NCBI RefSeq assembly: GCF_025808395.1
Contig: NZ_CP075524.1
Location: forward strand, 620,001-684,000
DNA length: 64,000 nucleotides
Source of the DNA: Microcella sp.
GTDB taxonomy: Bacteria > Actinomycetota > Actinomycetes > Actinomycetales > Microbacteriaceae
Reading direction: 5' to 3'
Each line of letters begins with the position of its first letter. Position 1 is the first letter of the stretch. Under the pieces are notes generated by a model, which was not told the DNA's origin, searched no databases, and saw only the letters and a program-made list of their open reading frames with translations. The position numbers and the translations under genes were made by a program. Below are positions 55,684-64,000 of the stretch, piece by piece.

Positions 55684-57363
55684 ATGTCTGACTCGACCGC
55701 ACCACGAACGCCCACCGCCGTCGACACGATCGCCGAGCGCTGGGTGTCGACCCTTGCAGAACTCGTCCCCGACGTCGCGATCTATGCCGGGGTGCCCGGC
55801 CCCGTCGAGCGCTTCGCCGACTATTCGCCGTCTGGCACTGCGGCGCTGCGCGCCGCCGCCGAGGCGACCCTCAGCGAACTCGACTCGTCGACCCCCGTCG
55901 ACGATGTCGACCGCGTGACGATCGCCGATCTCTCGAGCGAGCTGCGGTTGCAGCTCGAGCTCGACGACGCCGGATGGACGCAGCGCGACCTGAACGTCAT
56001 CGCCTCACCCGCGCAGAGCGTGCGCGAGATCTTCGACCTCATGCCGACCGCGACAGAAGCAGACTGGTCGACGATCTCGACGAAGCTCGCGAACGTCTCA
56101 GACGCGCTGAGCGGCTATGCCGAGACGCTGCGCGAGGGCATTCGCCTCGGGCGCACTCCCGCCAGACGGCAAGTGGTCGAAGTGCTCGTGCAGGCGCGGC
56201 GCAACGCCGGCGCTGACGGCTTCTTTACCGAGTTCGCCTCGTCGGCCGCGATCGATGGCGGCACGCTGAGCGAAACGCTGCAGAGCGATCTGCAGCGCAA
56301 CGCCGACGGCGCGCGCCAGGCCTATGCCGACTTCGCAGAGTTTCTCGAGCACGAGTTGGCGCCGGCAGCGGGCGACGTCGATGCCGTGGGTCGAGAGCTC
56401 TACGCTCTGCACTCCCGCAGCTTCCTCGGCGCGACGATCGACCTCGACGAGACCTATGAGTGGGGAATCGACGAACTGCGGCGCATGGTCGACGAGCAGA
56501 CGCGGGTCGCGAACGAGATCGTGCCGGGCGCGAGCGTCGAAGAGGCCATCGCCCATCTCGAGCAAGACCCCTCGCGCAAGCTGCACGGGCGCGAGGCGCT
56601 GCAGGCGTGGATGCAGCAGCTGAGCGACACGGCGGTCGACGAGCTGTCGCGCACGCACTTCGAGATTCCTGAGCCTGTGAAGCGACTCGAGTGCATGATC
56701 GCGCCCACTCCGGGTGGCGCGATCTACTACACGGGCCCCACCGATGACTTCTCGCGCCCCGGGCGCATGTGGTGGAGCATTCCCGAGGGCGTTGACGAGT
56801 TCGACACCTGGCGCGAGACCACGACCGTCTACCACGAGGGCGTTCCCGGCCACCACCTGCAGATCGGGCAAGCCGTCTACAACCGGGCGCAGCTCAACTC
56901 GTGGCGCCGGCTGCTCGCCGGCACGAGCGGGCACGCCGAGGGCTGGGCGCTCTACGCCGAGCGCCTCATGCAAGAACTGGGCTACCTCGACGACCCCGCC
57001 GACATGCTCGGCATGCTCGACGGCCAGCGCATGCGCGCCGCGCGGGTGGTGCTCGACATCGGCGTTCACCTCGGCAAGATCCACCCCACCACGGGTCGTG
57101 TCTGGACGAGTGACGACGCCTTCGCGTTCATGCGCGAGAACGTCAACATGAACGACGGGTTCGTGACGTTCGAGGTGAACCGCTATCTGGGCTGGCCCGG
57201 CCAGGCGCCGAGCTACAAAGTCGGCCAGCGCCTGTGGGAGCAAATTCGCGACGCCGCCAAGGCTCAGCAGGGCGCCAACTTCTCGAACAAGACCTTCCAC
57301 AAGCAGGCTCTCGATCTCGGAGGCGTCGGCCTCGACACGCTCAAGTCGACCCTGCTCGGCTGA
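55684..57363 (+). CDS. DUF885 family protein, probable zinc peptidase
   Basis: 559 residues, no signal peptide, so probably cytoplasmic. The C-terminal half has a metallopeptidase-like site: TTVYHEGVPGHHLQIGQ (HExxGHH-like) and, about 35 residues later, EGWALYAERLMQELGYL, whose Glu could be the third zinc ligand. The N-terminal half is helical. The DUF885 family is broadly spread and poorly characterised; its substrate here is unknown. It is the first gene after polA and has its own likely promoter. Confidence 0.85.
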   Translation: MSDSTAPRTPTAVDTIAERWVSTLAELVPDVAIYAGVPGPVERFADYSPSGTAALRAAAEATLSELDSSTPVDDVDRVTIADLSSELRLQLELDDAGWTQRDLNVIASPAQSVREIFDLMPTATEADWSTISTKLANVSDALSGYAETLREGIRLGRTPARRQVVEVLVQARRNAGADGFFTEFASSAAIDGGTLSETLQSDLQRNADGARQAYADFAEFLEHELAPAAGDVDAVGRELYALHSRSFLGATIDLDETYEWGIDELRRMVDEQTRVANEIVPGASVEEAIAHLEQDPSRKLHGREALQAWMQQLSDTAVDELSRTHFEIPEPVKRLECMIAPTPGGAIYYTGPTDDFSRPGRMWWSIPEGVDEFDTWRETTTVYHEGVPGHHLQIGQAVYNRAQLNSWRRLLAGTSGHAEGWALYAERLMQELGYLDDPADMLGMLDGQRMRAARVVLDIGVHLGKIHPTTGRVWTSDDAFAFMRENVNMNDGFVTFEVNRYLGWPGQAPSYKVGQRLWEQIRDAAKAQQGANFSNKTFHKQALDLGGVGLDTLKSTLLG

Positions 57364-57367
57364 GACG

Positions 57368-57994
57368 GTGCTCTCGGCCTGGGAGGCCGCGCTCGGTTCG
57401 CGGGCCGAGGCGCTGCACCCGCGCATTCGCGAGTATGTGCGCGCGGTGCCGACCGGTTTCGTGGGTCGCGGCGAGGGAGTGTTCACCGAGGCCGGAAGCT
57501 CGTCGACGGTGCTGCGCCCGGCGCTGCGACTCGCGGCAAGGTGGGGCATAGCCTTCGCTGAGCGTGGTGCGAGCATCCCGTTCACGATCGAGAACCGAGG
57601 GGATGCCCGCGGCGCGGTGCGCGCACGTCGAGAGCTGCGCTTCCCTGAACGCCGACGGGTCATGGTCGACCTGGTGCGAGAGCAGCGCGGGCGTGTCGTC
57701 GACGCTCTCGGGAGGGGCGGCCGACTCGAGGCAGCCTTGCGTGTGGGCGTGCGCGATGGCGCTCTCACCGCACGATCGGGTGCTGTGCGCGTGCGCCTCG
57801 GCAGGCTCTGGTGGCGCGTGCCGGCCCCGGTGCGGCCGACCGTCTGCCTCGTCGAGCGATGGGACGAGTCGGTAGGGCGCCAGCACGTCGACGTGTCGGT
57901 GACGCTGCCAGGGTTCGGGCGCATCTACGGCTATCACGGCTGGTTCGACTACGCGGTCGAGCCTGACCTGCAGGGGAGGGGCGCACATGGGTGA
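57368..57994 (+). CDS. DUF4166 domain protein
   Basis: 208 residues, basic. The family segment LHPRIREYVRAVPTGFVGRGEGVF opens the domain (here LHPRIREYV), FTIENRGDARG is central and LPGFGRIYGYHGWFDY closes it. DUF4166 has no known activity; elsewhere it is often fused or adjacent to an NAD(P)-binding oxidoreductase. Here GTG 57368 follows the DUF885 stop by 4 nt and the end overlaps the SDR gene by 8 nt (ATGGGTGA), so the two proteins may work as a pair. Confidence 0.8.
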   Translation: MLSAWEAALGSRAEALHPRIREYVRAVPTGFVGRGEGVFTEAGSSSTVLRPALRLAARWGIAFAERGASIPFTIENRGDARGAVRARRELRFPERRRVMVDLVREQRGRVVDALGRGGRLEAALRVGVRDGALTARSGAVRVRLGRLWWRVPAPVRPTVCLVERWDESVGRQHVDVSVTLPGFGRIYGYHGWFDYAVEPDLQGRGAHG

Positions 57995-58955
57995 GCAGAA
58001 CACGGGCCGAGTAGTCGTGGCGGGGGCGTCGGGGTTCGTCGGGCAGGCGCTCGTCGCCTCGTACCGCTCTTCTGGCAGACAGGTCGACCTCGTCGGGCGC
58101 CGCGAAGCGACCACGTGGGACGACCCCGAGGCGCTCACGGCGCTGATCGACGGCGCCAGCGCCGTCGTGAACCTCGCCGGCAAGAGCGTCAACTGCCGAT
58201 ACGGCCCCGCGAACCGCGCAGAGATTCTGCGCTCGCGCGTCGAGACGACGCGCGCACTCGCGACGGCGATCGCTGCAGCGGCACAGCCGCCCGCACTGTG
58301 GATCAACGCCTCGACGGCCACGATCTACCGGCACGCCATGGATCACCCGCAGACCGAGTCGACGGGCGAGCTCGGCACCGGATTCTCGGTGTCGGTCGCG
58401 CGGGCGTGGGAGCAGGCGCTGTTCGAGCCGGTGCTCGCCGACACGCGCCGCGTGGCACTGCGCATGGCGATCGTGCTCGGCGACGGCAGCGCGCTGCGCC
58501 CCCTCGTGGCGCTCACGAAGCTCGGCCTCGGCGGGCCGCAGTGCGATGGCCCGTGGCCGGTGTCGCGACGACGACGCGAAGCGGGCACAGAGCATGAGCC
58601 GGGCAGTCGAGGGGGAGCCCAGCGATTCAGCTGGGTGCACCTCGACGACGTCGTGCGTGCGCACCACTGGGTCGAAGCGCACCCCGAGATCGACGGCGCG
58701 GTCAACGTCTCGAGCCCGAACCCCGAGACGAATCGCGAACTCATGGCGCACCTGCGCGACGTGCTTCATCGGCCCATCGGGCTGCCGGCTCACCGGTGGA
58801 TGCTCGAACTCGGCACCTGGGCACTGCGCACCGAGACCGAGCTCGTGCTCAAGAGCCGATGGGTGCTGCCCGAGCGGCTCGAGGCGGCCGGCTTTCGCTT
58901 CGAGCACCCGAGCTTGCGCGCGGCCTTGGCGAGCATCCTGACCCAGCGGCAGTGA
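57987..58955 (+). CDS. NAD(P)-binding SDR protein, TIGR01777/DUF1731 type
   Basis: 322 residues. The Rossmann motif is VVVAGASGFVGQALVASY, followed by VVNLAGKSVNCRYGPANR, a hallmark of the TIGR01777 (SDR39U1-like) epimerase group, and WINASTATIYRHAMD. The C-terminal DUF1731 segment (HRPIGLPAHRWMLELG) is present. A low-complexity basic insert lies at residues about 195-210 (SRRRREAGTEHEPGSRGG). The substrate is unknown for the whole group. Confidence 0.87.
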   Translation: MGEQNTGRVVVAGASGFVGQALVASYRSSGRQVDLVGRREATTWDDPEALTALIDGASAVVNLAGKSVNCRYGPANRAEILRSRVETTRALATAIAAAAQPPALWINASTATIYRHAMDHPQTESTGELGTGFSVSVARAWEQALFEPVLADTRRVALRMAIVLGDGSALRPLVALTKLGLGGPQCDGPWPVSRRRREAGTEHEPGSRGGAQRFSWVHLDDVVRAHHWVEAHPEIDGAVNVSSPNPETNRELMAHLRDVLHRPIGLPAHRWMLELGTWALRTETELVLKSRWVLPERLEAAGFRFEHPSLRAALASILTQRQ

Positions 58956-58972
58956 GCATCGTTTCGGGCGGT

Positions 58973-59002
58973 TTGCCGCTGAGAGCGGCCGCAGGATAAG
59001 CT
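58973..59002 (+). promoter_or_regulatory. Candidate rpsA promoter
   Basis: TTGCCG (58973-58978) and TAAGCT (58997-59002) are spaced by 18 nt and lie about 105 nt before the rpsA ATG. This is the best -35/-10 pair in the 153-nt gap 58956-59108. Confidence 0.45.
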
Positions 59003-59007
59003 GGAGA

Positions 59008-59062
59008 GTCGTCGATTTGACGACAGTCCTGTCCGCATGCCCGGGTGGCACCGCCTCGTGCC
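59008..59062 (+). promoter_or_regulatory. Structured rpsA leader with two hairpins
   Basis: The untranslated leader can form GTCGTC-GATTT-GACGAC (59008-59024) and GGCAC-CGCCTC-GTGCC (59047-59062). No Shine-Dalgarno sequence stands out before the rpsA ATG at 59109 beyond GGAGCA at 59095-59100. Such structure could mediate control by S1 itself, as known for E. coli rpsA, but no shared motif shows it. Confidence 0.35.
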
Positions 59063-59108
59063 CGCCATTCTGGCCTGAAACCACTGTCCGCATCGGAGCA
59101 ACCACTAC

Positions 59109-60551
59109 ATGACCCCCGCAACGACCCAGGCCCCCAAGCAGATCGCCATCAACGACATCGGCTCTGCTGAAGACTTTCTGGCCGCGGTCGAACTGACTCT
59201 CAAGTTCTTCAACGACGGCGACCTCATCGAAGGAACCGTTGTCAAGATCGACCGCGACGAGGTTCTTCTCGACGTCGGCTACAAGACCGAGGGTGTCATC
59301 CCCTCGCGCGAACTCTCGATCAAGCACGACGTCGACCCCACCGAGGTCGTCGCTGTCGGCGACATGGTCGAAGCCCTCGTTCTTCAGAAAGAAGACAAAG
59401 AGGGTCGACTGATCCTCTCCAAGAAGCGCGCGCAGTACGAGCGCGCCTGGGGCGACGTCGAGAAGATCAAAGACGCCGACGGCATCGTCACCGGCACCGT
59501 CATCGAGGTCGTCAAGGGCGGCCTCATCGTCGACATCGGGCTTCGCGGCTTTCTTCCCGCCTCGCTCATCGAGCTGCGCCGTGTTCGCGACCTCACGCCG
59601 TACCTCGGCCAAGAGATCGAGGCCAAGATTCTCGAGCTCGACAAGAACCGCAACAACGTCGTGCTGTCACGCCGTGCACTGCTCGAGCAGACGCAGTCTG
59701 AGAGCCGCTCGACCTTCTTGAACAACCTCGCCAAGGGCCAGGTTCGCAAGGGTGTCGTCTCGTCGATCGTCAACTTCGGCGCCTTCGTCGACCTCGGCGG
59801 CGTCGACGGCCTCGTGCACGTCTCAGAGCTCAGCTGGAAGCACATCGAGCACGCCAGCGAGGTCGTCGAGGTGGGTCAAGAGGTCACCGTCGAGATTCTC
59901 GAGGTCGACCTCGAGCGCGAGCGCGTGTCGCTGTCGCTCAAGGCCACGCAGGAAGACCCCTGGCAGGTCTTCGCCCGCACGCACGCAATCGGTCAGGTCG
60001 CGCCGGGCAAGGTCACGAAGCTGGTTCCGTTCGGTGCGTTCGTTCGCGTCGCCGACGGCATCGAAGGACTCGTGCACATCTCAGAGCTCTCGGCCAAGCA
60101 CGTCGAGCTGGCCGAGCAGGTCGTCTCGGTCAACGACGAGGTCTTCGTCAAGGTCATCGACATCGACCTCGAGCGTCGCCGCATCTCGCTGAGCCTCAAG
60201 CAGGCCAACGAGGGTGTCGACCCCGAGGGCACCGAGTTCGACCCCGCCGTCTACGGCATGCCGACCGAGTACGACGAGGCAGGCAACTACAAGTACCCCG
60301 AAGGCTTCGACCCCGAGTCGGGCGAATGGCGCGACGGGTTCGACGAGCAGCGCGCGAAGTGGGAGCAAGACTACGCCGCCGCCCAGGCCCGCTGGGAGCA
60401 GCACAAGAAGCAGGTCGTCGCCTCGCTCGCCGAGGAAGACCTCGAGCTGCCGGCCGCCGCTGCGTTCGCGAACGACTCGAGCTCGGCTGGCACGCTCGCC
60501 GACGACGAGTCGCTCGCCGCTCTGCGCGAGAAGCTCTCGAGCAACAGCTAG
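59109..60551 (+). CDS. rpsA: 30S ribosomal protein S1
   Basis: RNA-binding ribosomal protein, 480 residues with four S1 (OB-fold) domains near residues 36-105, 123-190, 208-280 and 293-366; E. coli S1 has six. Typical segments are GVVSSIVNFGAFVDLGGVDG and KVTKLVPFGAFVRVADGIEG. The remaining C-terminal 115 residues are charged and low in complexity (Glu, Asp, Trp, Tyr rich), as in other actinobacterial S1. Codon use looks strongly optimised. In this phylum S1 may be less needed for mRNAs without leaders. Confidence 0.97.
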   Translation: MTPATTQAPKQIAINDIGSAEDFLAAVELTLKFFNDGDLIEGTVVKIDRDEVLLDVGYKTEGVIPSRELSIKHDVDPTEVVAVGDMVEALVLQKEDKEGRLILSKKRAQYERAWGDVEKIKDADGIVTGTVIEVVKGGLIVDIGLRGFLPASLIELRRVRDLTPYLGQEIEAKILELDKNRNNVVLSRRALLEQTQSESRSTFLNNLAKGQVRKGVVSSIVNFGAFVDLGGVDGLVHVSELSWKHIEHASEVVEVGQEVTVEILEVDLERERVSLSLKATQEDPWQVFARTHAIGQVAPGKVTKLVPFGAFVRVADGIEGLVHISELSAKHVELAEQVVSVNDEVFVKVIDIDLERRRISLSLKQANEGVDPEGTEFDPAVYGMPTEYDEAGNYKYPEGFDPESGEWRDGFDEQRAKWEQDYAAAQARWEQHKKQVVASLAEEDLELPAAAAFANDSSSAGTLADDESLAALREKLSSNS

Positions 60552-60566
60552 CACGATCAGCGCTAC

Positions 60567-60600
60567 CAGAACGGGTCGCCCTTCGGGGCGGCCCGTTCTG
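60567..60600. terminator. Strong hairpin terminator between rpsA and the DUF4126 gene
   Basis: A 15-bp stem pairs 60567-60581 with 60586-60600 (one G-T pair) and closes with a TTCG tetraloop. It lies 16 nt after the rpsA stop and 11 nt before the end of the convergent gene, so it can serve both strands. No T-run follows, common for actinobacterial terminators. Confidence 0.85.
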
Positions 60601-60611
60601 TCGTGATACCG

Positions 60612-61208
60612 CTACGCCGGCGCGACCGATTGGCGCCGCTTGCGCATTCTTCTGAAGATCGAGAACACCAGCACGACGAGGGCGATGATCGCGACGATCA
60701 CCAGAATCGGAATCACGATGGCGAACAGGCTCAGCACGACCGAACCGATATCTTCGCCGGTCGAGAGCACAGGGGCAGCGGCACCGGCCGTCAGCGCGTT
60801 CGCAGCCGGCCGCACGAACATCTTGGTGGCGTGCACGCCCAGCGCGATCACGATGCCCGCAACGATCGGCACCCACTGGTTCGACTCGAAGAAGGCAGCG
60901 GGGTCGGTGACCGCTGCCGTCTGAGACGCAGAACCCGTGCCGAACACGATGCCGCCCGAGGCGGGCCGCACGATCGACTGGATCCAGTCGTTGATCGAGT
61001 CGACGGCCGGTATCTTGTCGGCGACCATCTCGATGACGAGCAGCACGGTGAGAATGACCAGCACCCACTCGTTCTGCAGCCACGACCACCCGGCGGGCAG
61101 TTCGACGAAGTCGACGAACCTGCCGGCGAGACCGAGCATGAGCAGCGGCACGTACGCGTTGAGCCCCGCCGCGACGGCGAGGCCGGTGCCGGTGAGCAGT
61201 TCGAGCAC
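60612..61208 (-). CDS. DUF4126 integral membrane protein
   Basis: 198 residues with about five membrane segments, beginning LTGTGLAVAAGLNAYVPLLML, and a basic C-terminus (FRRMRKRRQS). The AGLNAYVPLL motif and GAAAPVLS in the C-terminal half are typical of DUF4126. GTG at 61208 is chosen because AGGAGGT lies 4 nt upstream; the open frame to 61238 would start inside or before this site. The function is unknown. Confidence 0.85.
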   Translation of the reverse strand: MLELLTGTGLAVAAGLNAYVPLLMLGLAGRFVDFVELPAGWSWLQNEWVLVILTVLLVIEMVADKIPAVDSINDWIQSIVRPASGGIVFGTGSASQTAAVTDPAAFFESNQWVPIVAGIVIALGVHATKMFVRPAANALTAGAAAPVLSTGEDIGSVVLSLFAIVIPILVIVAIIALVVLVFSIFRRMRKRRQSVAPA

Positions 61209-61266
61209 GGTGACCTCCTGAGAGCGACTGGCCCTCATGCTACCGGCTGAGTCTGACGGCAGACGT

Positions 61267-61272
61267 TAGGGT
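61267..61272 (+). promoter_or_regulatory. -10-like hexamer TAGGGT, 6 nt before coaE
   Basis: TAGGGT ends 6 nt before GTG 61279 with no Shine-Dalgarno sequence; a leaderless transcript is suggested. It sits in the 70-nt divergent gap between the DUF4126 gene and coaE. Confidence 0.5.
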
Positions 61273-61278
61273 CGGGCC

Positions 61279-61914
61279 GTGAACGTCATCGCCCTCACTG
61301 GCGGCATCGCCGCCGGAAAATCGACCGTGGCCGGCCTGCTGGCCGATCGGGGAGCCCAGGTGATCGATGCGGATGCTCTCGCTCGAGCCGCCGTCGAACC
61401 GGGCACGCCGGGCCTGGCGTCGGTGCGCTCGCGCTTCGGCGACGAGATCGTGCGCGCTGACGGCACGCTCGACCGAGCGGCACTGGGGGCGATCGTGTTC
61501 GGCGATGCGGCTGCCCGCGCCGACCTCAACGCGATCGTGCATCCCGAAGTGGGGCGCCTCTACCGCGAGCGACTCTCGCAGCTCGAGCGCACGATGCCAG
61601 AGGCGATCGTCGTCTACGACGTGCCGCTGCTGGTCGAGGCCCGATCGGTCGATGAGTTCGAGCTCGTCGTGGTGGTGCACGCTCCGGCCGAGCTGCGCGT
61701 GCAGCGTCTCGTCGAGCTTCGCGGCATCACGCCCGACGAAGCGCGGAGGCGCGTCGACGCGCAGGCTTCTGACGAGCAGCGCCTGGCCATCGCCGATGTC
61801 GTGATCGACACGAGCGGCTCGCTCGAGAGCACCATCGAGCAGGTCGAGGCGCTGTGGCAGCGTCTCGTCGCCGAGCGCCCGCCTCGCACGGGAGTGTCAG
61901 ACCCCCTCTCGTAG
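61279..61914 (+). CDS. coaE: Dephospho-CoA kinase
   Basis: Last step of coenzyme A synthesis, phosphorylating the ribose 3'-OH. Walker A is LTGGIAAGKSTV near residue 6; DADALARAAVEPG and VVYDVPLLVEA are the substrate-binding motifs. The length of 211 is the plain single-domain form; mycobacterial CoaE carries an extra C-terminal GrpB-like domain that is missing here. The rpsA..coaE..uvrB order is conserved in actinobacteria. Confidence 0.95.
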   Translation: MNVIALTGGIAAGKSTVAGLLADRGAQVIDADALARAAVEPGTPGLASVRSRFGDEIVRADGTLDRAALGAIVFGDAAARADLNAIVHPEVGRLYRERLSQLERTMPEAIVVYDVPLLVEARSVDEFELVVVVHAPAELRVQRLVELRGITPDEARRRVDAQASDEQRLAIADVVIDTSGSLESTIEQVEALWQRLVAERPPRTGVSDPLS

Positions 61915-61917
61915 GCT
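61912..61917 (+). promoter_or_regulatory. -10-like hexamer TAGGCT, 6 nt before uvrB
   Basis: TAGGCT overlaps the coaE stop and ends 6 nt before ATG 61924. No Shine-Dalgarno sequence is present. It supports ATG 61924 over GTG 61918 and suggests leaderless transcription. No LexA (SOS) box was noticed nearby. Confidence 0.5.
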
Positions 61918-61923
61918 GTGGCC

Positions 61924-63993
61924 ATGGAACCCACGCGATCGGTACGACCCTTCGAGGTCGTGAGCGACTACCGCCCGAGCGGCGATCAGCCTCAGGCGAT
62001 CGCCGAACTCACCGCCCGCATCAATGCTGGCGAGACCGATATCGTGCTGCTGGGTGCCACCGGCACCGGAAAGTCGGCCACGACCGCCTGGCTCATCGAG
62101 CAGGTGCAGCGCCCCACGCTCGTGCTCGCGCACAACAAGACCCTGGCGGCCCAGCTGGCCACCGAGTTTCGCGACCTCATGCCGCACAACGCCGTCGAGT
62201 ACTTCGTGTCGTACTACGACTACTACCAGCCCGAGGCCTATGTTCCGCAGACCGACACCTTCATCGAGAAAGACAGCTCGGTCAACGCCGAGGTCGAGCG
62301 CCTGCGCCACTCGACAACCAACTCGTTGCTCAGTCGACGCGACGTCATCGTCGTGTCGACGGTGTCGTGCATCTACGGGCTCGGCGCTGCCGAAGAATAC
62401 CTCGAGGCCATGGTCGCGCTGCAGGTCGGCCAGAGCATTCCGCGCGACGTGCTCATTCGCCAATTCGTCGGCATGCAGTACCAGCGCAACGATGTCGACT
62501 TCTCGCGCGGCAAGTTCCGCGTGCGAGGAGACACCATCGAGATCATCCCGATGTACGAAGAGCTCGCCATTCGCATCGAGATGTTCGGTGACGAGATCGA
62601 GGCGCTCTACGCCCTGCATCCGCTGACGGGCGACATCGTCAGGGCACTCGACGCAGTGTCGGTGTTTCCCGCGACCCACTACGCCGCGTCGCCCGACACC
62701 ATGCAGCGCGCGATCGTCACGATCAAGGACGAGCTCGAGGGCAGACTCGCCGAGCTCGAGCGGCAGGGCAAGCTGCTCGAAGCCCAGCGGCTGCGCATGC
62801 GAACGACCTTCGATCTCGAGATGATGGAGCAGATCGGGTTCTGCAACGGCATCGAGAACTACTCGAGGCACATCGATGGGCGTTCACCCGGTGAACCGCC
62901 CAACTGCCTGCTCGACTACTTTCCCGACGACTTCCTCGTCGTGATCGACGAGAGCCACGTGACGGTTCCGCAGATCGGTGCCATGTACGAGGGAGACGCG
63001 TCGCGCAAGCGCACTCTCGTCGAGCACGGGTTCAGACTGCCGAGTGCGCTCGACAACCGGCCCTTGCGCTGGGAGGAATTTCTCGAGCGCACGGGGCAGA
63101 AGGTCTACCTGTCGGCGACTCCCGGCAAGTACGAGCTCGGCATCACCGACTCGGTCGTCGAGCAGATCATCAGGCCGACCGGCCTCATCGATCCCGTGAT
63201 CGTGGTCAAGCCGAGCAAGGGCCAGATCGACGATCTGCTCGAGCAGATCCGACAGCGCACCGAGCGCGACGAGCGCGTGCTCGTGACGACGCTCACGAAG
63301 AAGATGGCCGAAGAGCTCACCGAGTTTCTCACCGAGGCCGGCGTGCGTGTGCGCTACCTGCACTCTGACGTCGACACCCTTCGGCGCGTCGAGCTTCTCA
63401 GCGAGCTGCGTCAGGGCGTCTACGACGTGCTCGTGGGCATCAATCTGCTGCGAGAAGGCCTCGACCTGCCCGAGGTGTCGCTCGTGGCCATTCTCGACGC
63501 CGACAAAGAGGGCTTCTTGCGCTCGTCGACCTCGCTCATTCAGACGATCGGTCGTGCGGCCCGCAACGTCACGGGTGAGGTGCACATGTATGCCGACACC
63601 GTCACCGCGTCGATGGCGCAGGCCATCGACGAGACCAACCGGCGCCGCGACAAGCAGGTGGCGTACAACCTCGAGCACGGCATCGATCCGACACCGCTGC
63701 GCAAGAAGATCGCCGACATCACCGATCAGCTCGCGCGCGAGGGTGCCGACACCGCCGAGCTGCTCGCGAGCAGACGAGGCGGCGGCAAGAAGTCGCCGAC
63801 ACCGGCCCTGCGGCGCGAGGGCCGCGGCGCCGAAGGCGCGGCAGAACTCGAGTCGATCATCGGCGACCTCACCGAGCAGATGCTGACCGCTGCCGCCGAG
63901 CTGAAGTTCGAGCTCGCCGCGCGATTGCGCGACGAAGTGCAAGACCTGAAGAAAGACCTGAGGGGCATGCTCGAGGCGGGCCACGTTCGCTGA
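61924..63993 (+). CDS. uvrB: Excinuclease ABC subunit B
   Basis: DNA damage verification in nucleotide excision repair, between UvrA and UvrC. It has 689 residues; Walker A GATGTGKS is at 44-51, the beta-hairpin that grips DNA contains YYDYYQPEAYVP, Walker B is VVIDESHVTVPQ, helicase motifs VYLSATPGKYEL, VGINLLREGLDLPEVSLVAI (as GINLLREGLDLPE) and QTIGRAARN follow, and a C-terminal UVR motif (AAELKFELAARLRDEVQDL) binds UvrC. The gene is complete; the window ends 7 nt after its stop. Confidence 0.98.
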   Translation: MEPTRSVRPFEVVSDYRPSGDQPQAIAELTARINAGETDIVLLGATGTGKSATTAWLIEQVQRPTLVLAHNKTLAAQLATEFRDLMPHNAVEYFVSYYDYYQPEAYVPQTDTFIEKDSSVNAEVERLRHSTTNSLLSRRDVIVVSTVSCIYGLGAAEEYLEAMVALQVGQSIPRDVLIRQFVGMQYQRNDVDFSRGKFRVRGDTIEIIPMYEELAIRIEMFGDEIEALYALHPLTGDIVRALDAVSVFPATHYAASPDTMQRAIVTIKDELEGRLAELERQGKLLEAQRLRMRTTFDLEMMEQIGFCNGIENYSRHIDGRSPGEPPNCLLDYFPDDFLVVIDESHVTVPQIGAMYEGDASRKRTLVEHGFRLPSALDNRPLRWEEFLERTGQKVYLSATPGKYELGITDSVVEQIIRPTGLIDPVIVVKPSKGQIDDLLEQIRQRTERDERVLVTTLTKKMAEELTEFLTEAGVRVRYLHSDVDTLRRVELLSELRQGVYDVLVGINLLREGLDLPEVSLVAILDADKEGFLRSSTSLIQTIGRAARNVTGEVHMYADTVTASMAQAIDETNRRRDKQVAYNLEHGIDPTPLRKKIADITDQLAREGADTAELLASRRGGGKKSPTPALRREGRGAEGAAELESIIGDLTEQMLTAAAELKFELAARLRDEVQDLKKDLRGMLEAGHVR

Positions 63994-64000
63994 CAGTGGC

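Noticed and set aside
56098..59612. Overlapping 608- and 615-codon minus-strand frames
   Set aside because: They run across several plausible plus-strand genes (DUF885, DUF4166, SDR, rpsA) and look like reverse-complement shadows.

Overview
The window is gene-dense, high-GC bacterial chromosome. It contains no mobile element, CRISPR array or phage gene that I could see. Gene order and protein sequences point to an actinobacterium, most likely Microbacteriaceae (genus not resolved). Supporting signs are the aroC-aroK-aroB-aroQ-efp-nusB block, the pyrR-pyrB-pyrC-membrane protein-carA-carB-pyrF block running into gmk-rpoZ-coaBC-metK-priA-fmt-rsmB, a helicase-dead type of PriA, a mycobacterial-type integration host factor (mIHF) domain, an ANTAR response regulator near polA, and the order polA..rpsA..coaE..uvrB. 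All of these recall mycobacterial gene order.

Layout. 1-3859: shikimate genes (aroC partial at the window edge), then efp and nusB. 3946-6767: an ABC importer of the aliphatic sulfonate/taurine type (ATPase, lipoprotein, permease). 6791-16387: the pyrimidine operon, preceded by a PyrR-binding RNA hairpin that covers the ribosome binding site, ending in a guanylate kinase fused to an mIHF domain. 16380-22051: rpoZ, coaBC, metK, priA and fmt. 22048-24504: rsmB, rpe and an FKBP-type prolyl isomerase. 24545-31951: hisE-G-F-I running directly into trpE, two small membrane proteins, and trpC-B-A. 31987-40666: lgt, gltB-gltD (glutamate synthase) and pyk.

40671-42784 (minus strand) holds a two-gene unit: a maltokinase/glucosamine-kinase-like kinase and a double-SIS phosphosugar protein, perhaps for amino-sugar use. 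42988-51708 is the most accessory-looking part. It has a complete polyamine-type ABC importer, a TetR regulator, a UGT-like glycosyltransferase, a PuuB-like FAD oxidase and an aminobutyraldehyde-type dehydrogenase. It reads as uptake and oxidation of putrescine or a related amine, with an unexpected glycosyltransferase at the head of the catabolic genes. 51724-63993: tRNA-Leu(CAA), an ANTAR regulator, a thioesterase, polA, a DUF885 protein, DUF4166 plus an SDR protein, rpsA, a DUF4126 membrane protein, coaE and uvrB.

Genes are packed with 1, 4 or 8 nt overlaps. Many operon-leading genes lack a Shine-Dalgarno sequence and instead have a TANNNT hexamer 6-7 nt before the start codon, which suggests leaderless transcription. 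No stretch over about 210 bases lacks a gene. The two longest gaps (42785-42987 and 58956-59108) are regulatory-looking and are described below.
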